Shown here in pieces: positions 42,997-51,776 of a stretch of DNA of 64,000 bases. The stretch is from the NCBI GenBank assembly GCA_948144175.1, contig CANXME010002188.1, forward strand, positions 62,001 through 126,000, written 5' to 3'. Made by a program: the position numbers and the translations under genes. The stretch is from Closterium sp. NIES-65. Taxonomy: Eukaryota; Streptophyta; Zygnematophyceae; Desmidiales; Closteriaceae. Numbering within the stretch: the stretch's first letter is position 1; each line of letters begins with the position of its first letter. The notes below the pieces were generated by a model. It worked only from the letters and a program-made list of their open reading frames with translations. It was not told the origin of the DNA and ran no database searches.

Positions 42997-45900
42997 TCAA
43001 GAGGAGAGCAAGTGAGGCAAGACAGGCACAAGACCCAACTGCGTGCAACAACGCTGATGATCACAAGGCGCAAGTGCCTTGGTGAAGACATCCGCAGTGT
43101 TGGCCTCAGAGGCCACGTACGCAAGTCGCAACTGTCCACGCTGCTGTAGCTCACGAGCAAGAAAGTAGCGGAGAGCAATGTGCTTCGTTCTGTGCTCCAG
43201 TCGCTGCTCTCGACACAAGGCCAGCATGGCCTTGTTGTCTACATACAGGACTGGAGGAGAACGAGGCTGCTCTCCAAGGTCGGTCAGCAGGTAGGTGAGC
43301 CAGCGTAACTCCTGTGCAGCCATAGCCCCAGCGTAGATCTCAGCCTCACAACTGGAGCCGAGAACAGAAGACGAGCGGGTAGCCCGCCACGAAACAGAGC
43401 CGGAACCAAGGCTGAAGGTGTAACCCTGTGACGACCGCTGCGTAGCCTGGTCGTCAGCCCAAGAAGCGTCTGCGTGCCCAGTGAGGACCACTGGACTGCG
43501 CCCTCCAAGCACTAGCCCCATGCTCGACGTACTGCACAAGTAGCGCAACACCCTCTTCGCTGCAGCCATGTGCTCTGGTCGGTGTCTCCCAGGAGCAACA
43601 TAGCGTGCGAGAATGCTAAGAGGGTATGCAAGGTCAGGTCGTGTGCAGGTCATCAGGTACATGAGGCAGCCAACAAGCTCTGCATACGGGCCACTCGACT
43701 CTACGGACTCATCCGAAGGCAGAGCTGAGAGCGAGTGGCGAGTAGGCAGAGGAGTGGCCTGAGGCGAGGAGTACGTGAAGCCGAAGCGCTGAAGGACCTG
43801 CTGCACCATGTGTGACTGAGTCAGGGTAATGGTGCGGCGTGCTCTGTCCCGGGTGATCTGCAAGCCAAGGTAGCTACGCAGTTCACCCAGGTCAGTGCAC
43901 GTTTGTCTCTTCTGCAGCTCGGACTTCACGTAGGCGAGTCCAGCAGTGTCACCTGTGGCAAAGACCAAGTCGTCGACGTACACGAGGATGTAGAACGGCG
44001 GCAGTGAGGTGTCGGTGCGTAGAAACAGCAACGGAACAGCAGTAGAAGGAGCAAACCCAAGTGCCGCGAGCGTAGTCCTCAGTGTGTCGTGCCACTCACG
44101 TGGCGCCTGGCGGAGACCGTAGACTGGACGCCGGAGACTCCACTGGGTACCAGGAGGGAAAGACCCAGTGAAGCCAGGTGGGCGACGCAGCCAGATCTCC
44201 TCGTGTAGGCTGCCCTGCAAGAAAGCGGTGCTGAAGTCGAGAGAGTGGAGCTCGTAGTCACGGTGAGCAGCAACGTGCAGCAGAACCCGAAGAGTGGTCA
44301 TCTTCGAGGTGGGGGAGAAGGTCTGAAAGTAGTCAACCCCCTGCCGCTGACTGAAGCCACGAGCCACGTAACGCGCCTTGAAGACAGGCGGAGAACCCGG
44401 CGGCCGCTTCACCCTGAAAATCCACATGCCACTGACTATGTTCGCCCCAAGAGGGGGAACAGCGTCAACGTAGGTGCATGTGGACTTCCAGGAAGCCATC
44501 TTTGCATCCATAGCTGCCTGCCACAGAGAGGAGTAGGGACCCTCTATCGCCTCCGCGTAAGAGCGCGGAGTCGGGATGTCTGGTGCATCCGGGTCTCCCT
44601 CAGGGGCTAGCAGTACAGACGCGAGATGAGGTGAAGCGGCGGCCAGACACTGGAACTCCTCCTGCCTGTCCTCAAGGACGTCCGTGCCAAGGGCACACTC
44701 ACCCCCGACGGACGGAGGACAGGCAGACTCAGACTCAACGACAAGACTGGCAGCATAGTCTAGACGACAGCGCGCAGCAAAGTCGACAAGCTCAGTGACA
44801 AGGGCAGACGCAGCAGACGACTCGAAGGAAGGGTCAGTGACAGCAGTAGCAAGGAGACGCGTGACAGTAGGACTGGCAGCACGAAGAGAGTCCGACTCCG
44901 GGTCGGCAAGAGCAGGAAGAGAGGAAGCGGGAGGAGAAGGCAAAGGGGCACGCAGAGGAGCAGTGGACGGACGCAGTGACATCCGGTGCGTGCCAGGGAC
45001 CGGAGGACGACGCTGACGCGACCCGCGACCACTAGCGCGCGCAGTACGAACAGGTGACGCAGGACGAGACGCAGGCTCACGACGCTCAGTAAGACCTCCA
45101 GTCGGACCTGCGTAGGGAGAAGGAGCAGGCAAACGGGAGGCAGGCTGTAGCTGTGGCTGTGACTCGACAGGCCGTGGACCCTCTAAGGGAGGAGGAGGAG
45201 GACCAGGAGAAGGTGTAAGACCAAGAACCTGCTGCAGGAGCGGAACGAAGTATGGTCGGGGCCGTGCGGCGACGCCAGAAACAGCAGGGACAGCACCAGT
45301 ACCCCCAGCAGGAGTACCCACTCCAGCAGCACCTCCAGCAGCACCTCCAGTAGCCCCAGAACCTCCAGCAGCACCACCAGGAGCACTGCCAGGCGGACCG
45401 CCAGCGGCAGTCTCAGCGCCAACACCCTCAGCAACACCAGCTCCAGGAGAACCCTCAGACCTAGCAGCTCCAGTACTCCCAAGACGAGCACCTCCGGGAC
45501 CCGCGGCAGTGGCACCCTCTGCAGTCGAAGAACCTCCAGCACCAGCAGCACGCCTCCAGCGCCTGGCAAACCACTCACGCAGCTCCTGTGGGGAGAGTGG
45601 CTTACGGCGAGACGAAGCACCTCCAGGTACAGCACCCCCAGGCACAGCACCCCCAAGCTCAGCACCCCCAGGCTCAGCACCCCCAGGCTCAGCACCCCCA
45701 GGCTCAGCACCCCCAGGCCCAGCACCCCCAGGCTCAGCACCCCCAGGCTCAGCACCCCCAGGCTCAGCACCCCCAGGCTCAGCACCCCCAGGCTCAGCAC
45801 CCGCAGCAGCACCAGAGTCACCAGTGACCTCGACAGGCTCGACCGCGTCTACCTGGGACACACCTGAAGGGGCAGGACCCTGAGGGGGGAGGGGGTCTAC

Positions 45901-48864
45901 CGGGGGGGGACCTGGTACCAAGAAGAGCGGGGGTGGGGGGAGGGACGGAGTGCGGTAGGGGAAGAGGCGGTAGTAGGGTACCGACTCGTCGAACGTGACG
46001 TCCTGGGAGGACAGAACACGTCGAGAGGTGGGGTGGTAGAACTGCCACCCAGGGGCGTCGGGGGGGAACCCCAGGAAGACGCAGGGAGAAGCGCGAGGGG
46101 ACAGCTCGTCCGCAAACAGGTCGCGGACAAACGCCCGAGATCCCCAGACCCGGAACGCCGACGCATCGCCAACCTTCCCCGTCCACAGCAGGGCTGGGGA
46201 GGTCTCCGGCCTGGAGACCCTGGGGTGGAGGTTGATCTGATGCGCTGCGTACCTGACCGCAAACGGCCACAGAAAATGGGGGGCAGCCGCATGCATCATG
46301 GACGTACGGGCGACGTCCATGACCATGCCAATGCGGCGCTCAGCAATCCCATTTTGCTGCGGGGAGTCCGGAAGCGTGAAGGACTGGCGGATGCCTCGCG
46401 CACGACAGTAGGCACGCAGAAGGTCAGAGGAGAACTCTCCGCCTCTGTCCGAGTGCAGGCGCAACACAGGAAAGTCGGAGCCAAAGCTCTGCCTGAGCTG
46501 AAGACGAGCTGCGCGGATCCAGTCGATCAGCACCGCAGTGACCTCACCCTTGCTGCGCAAGGGGAAGACTATGGTGTAACGCGAGTAGTCGTCAACAACG
46601 AGCAGGAAGTAGCGCTCCTGACCCTGTCCACGGACGCGGGCTGGGCCCCACACGTCCATGTGAAGCGTCTGCAACGGGGCCTCTGTCGGAGGAAACTGGG
46701 AGGAGTGAGGGGCAGCACGCTGGCGCCCCTCGACACAAGGGACACAGGCAGGGCCAGGGCCCTGAGGAAGGGGAGGGAGGGACCGGGGAAGACCAGACAC
46801 AAGAAGACGGGAGGCCATACCTCTGAGCCGAAGCAGAGAGGGGTGGCCAAGGCGGTGGTGCCAGAGGAGGGTCTCGTGAGACAGACGACGACACGAACAG
46901 GGGGCAGACTCAGGGCCAGACCTGGACGCTGCAGCAAACACTTGACCAGACGAAGGGACCCTACCAGACTCAGTACCTGGAGGAGAAGCAGTTGTCAGTG
47001 TGTACAGGCTCGACCCCGGCCGACGTGTAAACGTAGCCAGGTGGCGACCTGTGCTAGCCTCCGTGCAGTGTGTCACCCGCTGACGAGCAGGAGTGAACTG
47101 GTGGACACCCGCATCCTGTAGGTCAGCACCACTCACCAGGTTCGTCGAGAACGAGGGGAGGTAGAGACCAGACAGGGTGCCAGAGGGGGCCGCCGGACAC
47201 GGAAGGACCGTGGAGAAGCGAGACAGGACAGGCCCCCCAGAGGGGTCAGCCAGGGACACCGCAACCGGCCGACTCAGCGGCGTGAGAGTGGTGCGGTCCC
47301 GAAAGAAGGAGCGAGACGCTCCAGAGTCAAGGGTGAAGGTGTGAGAGGCCGAAGCCGACACAGTACCTGAGAGGGCAGACTCACCAGTACCTGAGAGCAC
47401 AGACGCACTGGCACCTAGAGCAGCAGCCTCACGAGTACCTGACGCAGCAGTACCAATGCCCGGGTCGGGCGGGAAACACCGGTAACAGTCATCCTCATCA
47501 CTACCAGTCACAGCATACATAGCTGAAAGAATAGCATCAAAGTCAAGATCATAAATAACTACACCAGCCCTAGAAAGCTCCCCCCAGCGGGGGATCTCAG
47601 CGGCCTCCGGAAACTGCTGACGCCAGGCGTCGGTCAGGCGGCCAAAGCAGCGGCGGGCTGTGTGGGTGCCTCCACACCTCTCCCCCGCACGGTCGCCGGT
47701 GCGAAGAACGTAGGGGCAGGGACCAAACGCACCACCACGCTGACGCTGCAAGTACCACTCACGGAGCAGCTGAGGGGCGGGGATGGTGCGAGAGCGCTGC
47801 TGCTGCTGTGGCTGCTGCTGTTGCTGCTGCTGCTGCTGGCGCTGACCACCCCCAGAGCTGCTCCGCTGAGACGAGCCACTCCGACCCCCGCCGCCACCGC
47901 CACCCCCGCCTCCACCGCCACCCCCGTCTCCACCGCCACCGCCCCCACCGGCACCCTCACCCCCACCTCCTCCGCTACCTCCTCCGCCGCCACCACCACC
48001 TCCACCGCCACCCCCACTCCCCCCGCCACCCCCACCTCCCCCGCCACCGCCCCCTCTAGCCCCACCCGCTCCCTTGCCCCCCTTGCCCTTGCCAGTGCGG
48101 CGTCTACCGCTGGGGGCAGACGCCGCACCAACCGACTCAAAACCAGCGAGGTCGGCCGCAGCGGCAGAGGCGACAGAGGGCAGTAGGGGGGAAGGAGAAC
48201 ACCCCTCAAAAATGGGGGTGCGAGGGTCACCCCGAGAGGCCCCTACAGCGACGATGCTCTTCTCAGCCGCTAGCAGGGACTCCTCAAGGAGGTCGACAGT
48301 GAGGGTGGTGGGACAGACAGAGAGAAACTGGTCCCTAACTGCACGAAGGGACTCAGGGAGACGAGTGACGAGAAAGTAGAGAGTGATGTACATGGGAGGA
48401 GGGTTTGCGGCGCGGAACTCAGCAGGAAGGGCAGCGCGGTAGCGAGCGTCATTAGCGCGGAGGTGGGTAATGAGGTCAGCGACAGTGGGAAAGGCAGCGA
48501 GGTCAGGGAAGAGAAACGGTAGCATGAGGCGGCTAAGCGTAGCGGAGGAAGGGGAGGAGTAGCGTGCAACTACAGCGTCGTACAAGGCCTGAGCGGTCTT
48601 GCACTGACTAAAGTGGGCACGCTCGGAGGAAGGGAGGTGGCGACGCACAGCAAGACGTGCAGCAGCATCGCGGGTCGCCCACTTGGAGCGAACGGCGGGG
48701 TCAGCATCAGCAGGAGGGGCAGGGACAGCGCCAGAGACAAAGTCAAAGAGAGAGACCTCATCTATCGCATCACACAGTAAGTGCAGCTGCAGGTCTTCAA
48801 TCCAGACTGCAAAGTCAATGGCTCTACCCTCAGCGTCAAAAGCTAGGACAGTGGGGGTGGCCAT
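42997..48864 (-). CDS. Element E gag-pol polyprotein (intact)
   Basis: The start is taken at the ATG of MATPTV (48864), shared by C and F; the frame is open 7 codons further, to 48885. Numbered from 48885 it has 1962 residues: UBN2-type Gag about 8-260; a Gly/Ser linker 273-333 and a Gln run 349-362; zinc motif C389, C403, H407, C412; protease DSGAS 519-523; pre-integrase HHRLGH 675-680 and CVPC 713-716; integrase D743, D812 and E848, the last two with 35 residues between; 12-13 xPGGA pentapeptides 1030-1090; reverse transcriptase with D1550 and YVDD 1636-1639; RNase H with D1806, E1849 and D1883. Every catalytic residue I can name is present. One polyprotein with no gag/pol frameshift is normal for copia. 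It acts in cytoplasmic particles, then the nucleus. Confidence 0.95.
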   Translation of the reverse strand: MATPTVLAFDAEGRAIDFAVWIEDLQLHLLCDAIDEVSLFDFVSGAVPAPPADADPAVRSKWATRDAAARLAVRRHLPSSERAHFSQCKTAQALYDAVVARYSSPSSATLSRLMLPFLFPDLAAFPTVADLITHLRANDARYRAALPAEFRAANPPPMYITLYFLVTRLPESLRAVRDQFLSVCPTTLTVDLLEESLLAAEKSIVAVGASRGDPRTPIFEGCSPSPLLPSVASAAAADLAGFESVGAASAPSGRRRTGKGKGGKGAGGARGGGGGGGGGGGGSGGGGGGGGGGGGGSGGGGGEGAGGGGGGGDGGGGGGGGGGGGGGRSGSSQRSSSGGGQRQQQQQQQQQPQQQQRSRTIPAPQLLREWYLQRQRGGAFGPCPYVLRTGDRAGERCGGTHTARRCFGRLTDAWRQQFPEAAEIPRWGELSRAGVVIYDLDFDAILSAMYAVTGSDEDDCYRCFPPDPGIGTAASGTREAAALGASASVLSGTGESALSGTVSASASHTFTLDSGASRSFFRDRTTLTPLSRPVAVSLADPSGGPVLSRFSTVLPCPAAPSGTLSGLYLPSFSTNLVSGADLQDAGVHQFTPARQRVTHCTEASTGRHLATFTRRPGSSLYTLTTASPPGTESGRVPSSGQVFAAASRSGPESAPCSCRRLSHETLLWHHRLGHPSLLRLRGMASRLLVSGLPRSLPPLPQGPGPACVPCVEGRQRAAPHSSQFPPTEAPLQTLHMDVWGPARVRGQGQERYFLLVVDDYSRYTIVFPLRSKGEVTAVLIDWIRAARLQLRQSFGSDFPVLRLHSDRGGEFSSDLLRAYCRARGIRQSFTLPDSPQQNGIAERRIGMVMDVARTSMMHAAAPHFLWPFAVRYAAHQINLHPRVSRPETSPALLWTGKVGDASAFRVWGSRAFVRDLFADELSPRASPCVFLGFPPDAPGWQFYHPTSRRVLSSQDVTFDESVPYYRLFPYRTPSLPPPPLFLVPGPPPVDPLPPQGPAPSGVSQVDAVEPVEVTGDSGAAAGAEPGGAEPGGAEPGGAEPGGAEPGGAGPGGAEPGGAEPGGAEPGGAELGGAVPGGAVPGGASSRRKPLSPQELREWFARRWRRAAGAGGSSTAEGATAAGPGGARLGSTGAARSEGSPGAGVAEGVGAETAAGGPPGSAPGGAAGGSGATGGAAGGAAGVGTPAGGTGAVPAVSGVAARPRPYFVPLLQQVLGLTPSPGPPPPPLEGPRPVESQPQLQPASRLPAPSPYAGPTGGLTERREPASRPASPVRTARASGRGSRQRRPPVPGTHRMSLRPSTAPLRAPLPSPPASSLPALADPESDSLRAASPTVTRLLATAVTDPSFESSAASALVTELVDFAARCRLDYAASLVVESESACPPSVGGECALGTDVLEDRQEEFQCLAAASPHLASVLLAPEGDPDAPDIPTPRSYAEAIEGPYSSLWQAAMDAKMASWKSTCTYVDAVPPLGANIVSGMWIFRVKRPPGSPPVFKARYVARGFSQRQGVDYFQTFSPTSKMTTLRVLLHVAAHRDYELHSLDFSTAFLQGSLHEEIWLRRPPGFTGSFPPGTQWSLRRPVYGLRQAPREWHDTLRTTLAALGFAPSTAVPLLFLRTDTSLPPFYILVYVDDLVFATGDTAGLAYVKSELQKRQTCTDLGELRSYLGLQITRDRARRTITLTQSHMVQQVLQRFGFTYSSPQATPLPTRHSLSALPSDESVESSGPYAELVGCLMYLMTCTRPDLAYPLSILARYVAPGRHRPEHMAAAKRVLRYLCSTSSMGLVLGGRSPVVLTGHADASWADDQATQRSSQGYTFSLGSGSVSWRATRSSSVLGSSCEAEIYAGAMAAQELRWLTYLLTDLGEQPRSPPVLYVDNKAMLALCREQRLEHRTKHIALRYFLARELQQRGQLRLAYVASEANTADVFTKALAPCDHQRCCTQLGLVPVLPHLLSS

Positions 48865-48885
48865 GACAGCAGCTGACAGTCTCAC

Positions 48886-49845
48886 CGGGCAGGAAAAGTC
48901 GGGTAGGTCAGCGGCACAGTAACACAGCCCAGGAGCAGCAGTGGCCCCACAGGAGCAGGAGTGCGGCTCCTCTGGCGGCTCGGGCGGCTCGGGCGGCTCG
49001 GGCGGCTCGGGCGATTCGCGCGGCTCGGGTGACGCAAGGGCTCACAGGCGGCGCGGGCGGCTCCACGGGCGGCTCACGGGCGGCTGGGGCTGCTCACGGG
49101 CGGCACTGTGGGCGGCTGCACGGTGGCGCGGCGGGCTGCAGCACGGGCGGCGGGGCCGACGGCGGGCCGTAGCGGGGCTGTAGCGGGGCCGGCGGCGGGC
49201 TTGAGCGGGGCCGACAGCGGGCTGTAGCGGGGCCGGTGGCGGGCTGTAGCGGGGCCGACGGCGGGCTGTAGCGGGGCCAACGGCGGGCTGTAGCGGGGCC
49301 GACGGCGGGCTATAGCGGGGCCGACGGCGGGCTGGAGCGGGGCCTACGGCGGGCCGACGGGGTCTAGGCGGGGCCGACGAGGGGCCGTAGCGGGGCCTAG
49401 GCGGGCCGACGGGGCCTAAGCGGGGCCGACGCGGGGCCGTAGCGGGGCCTAAGCGGGGCGGACGAGGCCTAAGCGGGGCCGACAGGGCCGAAGTGGGGCC
49501 GACGAGGGGCCGTAGTGGGGCCTAAGCGGGGCCGACGGGGCCTAAGCGGGGCCGACGCGGGGCCGTAGCGAGGCCTAAGCGGGGCCGACGGGGCCTACGC
49601 GGGGCCGACGAGGCCTAAGTGGGGCCGACTAGGGGCCTAAGCGGGGCCGACGAGGGGCCTAAGCGGGGCCGACGAGGGGCCTAAGCGGGGCCGACGAGGG
49701 GCCTAAGCGGGGCCGACGAGGGGCCTAAACGGGAGCACGGCGGTAAGGGCGACACGGAGGGTCGCTAAAAAAAAAACGCGCGCCTCGGGGCGCGCTTCGG
49801 TGGGCCCTAGGAACAGTCCCTAGGAAGGGACCTGCTCTGATTCCA
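48886..49845 (-). repeat. Leader of element E with GC-rich tandem repeats
   Basis: Plus-strand CGGGCGGCTCGGG repeats at about 48970-49030, then a GGCGGGCTGTAGCGGGGCCGAC unit (about 22 bp) to 49340, then GGGGCCGACGAGGGGCCTAAGC variants to 49730. The end near the LTR, CTCTGATTCCA, is the complement of the primer-binding site. No supported gene. Confidence 0.75.
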
Positions 49846-49976
49846 TGAGAAGATATGAACGAGAATGAAATGACTATGAACGAAGTGAGTACAAATAGGA
49901 AACCCTAATTGGGTTGTACCCCCTATGGGATACCCCACTATAGCCTACAGAAACAAGTAAGCTATATGTTCCGACA
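49846..49976 (-). repeat. 5' LTR of element E
   Basis: 131 bp, one difference from 42654-42784; TTCCA follows. Confidence 0.95.
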
Positions 49977-49981
49977 TTCCA

Positions 49982-50622
49982 GCGCTGCAGAGGCAGGTGA
50001 ACTTCTGCGCATGTGCGCACCTACCAAGTAGGTGCAGGTAGACGATCGCTTTGCCATGCACACTGCGCACGTGCCAAGTAGAACACGTGTTGACTGTTTT
50101 TCCATCTCAGCACCATCGAGCATGTGATGTCGTTCCGCAGGTGGACTTTTCAAAAACCTCCTGGGCGACATTCACCCACACATTGGATTTTGCAGTCAAT
50201 CGACATGCGTCGACTAGCTCGATGAAGCTCCGCTGAATAGATTTCGCCTAGACGAGCTTGTCGAGTAGAGCCCGTCGACCAATGCTCCTCGTCGAGGCTC
50301 GTCTACCAGCGTCCTCTGCGAGTGCGTCGACCAGAGTCCTCTGCGAGCCCATCAAACAACGTCCTCAGTGAGCCCGTCGACCAGCGTCCTCTACGGACCC
50401 GTCGGCAAGCGTCCTCTACGGACGACTTCTGCGGACTGGTCGAGGTCAAACTCCACGGACAGGTTGAGGTCGAACTATGCGGGTAGGTTGACGTCGAACT
50501 CTATGGGTTGTCGACATCTAATTTTGCGTATAGTTTGCATCGACTTCTGTGTCGGCTTCTGCGCACCCCTGACTGCAAAGTCTGCTTTGCCGAAGCGAGG
50601 GCGGGGCCATTTCCCATCAACA
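49982..50622 (-). repeat. H 3' LTR, fragment 3
   Basis: Begins GCGCTGCAGAGG after the TTCCA duplication. The middle (50215-50520) is rich in GTCGACC / CGTCGA words as in D. The end GGGGCCATTTCCCATCAACA corresponds to D's GGGGCCAACACACAACTCC...AACA end. Confidence 0.7.
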
Positions 50623-50768
50623 CTCCCCTGCCGCGCTCGCACTTGGGCACCCCACACACTAGGTCAACCCAGAACCCAAAGGATAGAATACAAGGAGAAA
50701 CTGCTACGGCGTGCACACTGCACACAGCACGCCGTTCACCGCACCAGCCGTGCAGAAGGGCACGACAC
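50623..50768 (-). other. Element H 3' non-coding tail
   Basis: CTCCCCTGCCGCG next to the LTR matches D's putative polypurine tract in complement. The rest resembles the D region downstream of RNase H (CACACTGCACACAGCACGCC). Confidence 0.6.
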
Positions 50769-51434
50769 CTAGTGCTGCACCTCGTCATTACCGTCCGCGA
50801 CGTCGGCCAGACGCATTTGGCCGATTGGGACGGAGCACGGGTTGGAAGACATTAACTGCAGCGCCTTCATCAGAAAGTCGGCCGGCTGCGCTGTGCTCGG
50901 GATGTACTGCAGAGCAATCTTCCCGCGCTTCACCATATGTTGCAGCCAGGCGTAGCGTCGCTCCATGTGCTTGAGGTTGCCCATGAGCCCCAAGCCGTCA
51001 AAGACCGTAATGGACGACTGGTTTTCCACGTTCAGCATGGTCGGCTTCCCAGCGTCGAGCAGCTGGAATTCTGCAAGAAGGAAGGGAAGACGACAAGCTT
51101 CCTTGCCGGATTCAGTGGCCACCACGTACTCCGACTCGGTCGATGAGAGCGTCGCACATTTGATGCACTGGCTCGACCAGGGGACTGCGGCCCCTCCGAA
51201 GATGCACACATAGCCACCCGTGCTCATCCTGTTTTGCTTGTCACCAGCGTCGTCGGCGTCTTCATAGCCGACCAGACTCAACGACTCTGGTCCGCCACCG
51301 AACTCCAGAGCGGAGTCACAGGTGTTTGTGAGGTACTGCATACAATGGTTGACCTCGCGCTAGTGGTTGTTACATGATTATTTCGATGGGAATAGAACCA
51401 TCACGAGTTGGCAGGGTCTTTTGACGCTAAACCA
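50769..51434 (-). pseudogene. Element H RNase H (C-terminal end of Pol)
   Basis: The minus frame 50769-51341 has GYEDADDAGD, CATLSSTESEYVVAT, LNVENQSSI (Glu for the usual Asp in VDN), NLKHMERRYAW and IPSTAQPADFLMKAL, clearly the RNase H of D's family. The VEN change removes one catalytic acid. Between 51342 and 51434 homology fades after the REVNHCMQYL block and a stop appears; element G begins at 51435, so the rest of H's pol is outside the window. Confidence 0.8.
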
Positions 51435-51557
51435 TGTCACAAAGTAAGAAAGGAGAATCACAAGAAGCAGGACAGTACAAGGTTTGTATAGGCAAAACCT
51501 AACAATACTGTACCCCATAAGGAGTGCCCCATTACAGCCTACAATATAGTTCTGACA
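51435..51557 (-). repeat. 3' LTR of element G
   Basis: TGTCACAAAG...TTCTGACA in plus coordinates, followed by CACCCCCATAGGC, the complement of the family-1 polypurine tract. Confidence 0.82.
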
Positions 51558-51776
51558 CACCCCCATAGGCAAAGTGGGGGACAAGCAAGAGAACAAGGCA
51601 AGGTCAAGCTAAGGGTGGATCACAACGTCACCACGCATTCTGAGCACATGTACAAGGCCACAAGGTCAGTTCACATGCAGGACTATAAATCAAGGTGAAC
51701 AAGCAAGACAATGATTTCAACCTAGCAATGGTAAGCATGCGGGTGCAAGTATATATAGATCACAATACAAGCAAAG

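Larger units (their letters stand above)
42654..49976 (-). mobile_element. Element E: full-length, apparently intact family-1 Ty1/copia retrotransposon
   Basis: 131-bp LTRs at 42654-42784 and 49846-49976 differ at a single base. Perfect TSD TTCCA at 42649-42653 and 49977-49981. On the minus strand: LTR, primer-binding site TGGAATCAGAGC, a leader of about 1 kb with GC-rich repeats, one uninterrupted gag-pol frame, the family-1 tail, TATGGGGGTG, and LTR. Nothing essential appears missing. It sits in H's 3' LTR. Confidence 0.96.
37303..51434 (-). mobile_element. Element H: D-related copia retrotransposon, 3' part, interrupted by K, E and G
   Basis: The fragments 37303-37390, 42439-42653 and 49982-50622 align in order with the LTR of element D (for example TAGGGCACGGGG, then GGCAAGAGTTTCACTA, then the GTCGACC-rich half). 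The end ATCAACA at 50622 is followed by the conserved CTCCCCTGCCGCG tract. RNase H follows at 50769-51341. Upstream pol would lie beyond G, outside the window. The outer edge of the LTR is unresolved and may extend left of element B, to about 31.9 kb. Confidence 0.75.

Noticed and set aside
51423..51434. Minus-strand TGGTTTAGCGTC next to G's LTR, read as a primer-binding site (which would make this a 5' LTR)
   Set aside because: Pol order and the polypurine tract on the other side show that this is the 3' LTR; the resemblance to TGGTATCAGAGC is partial and lies in the host flank.
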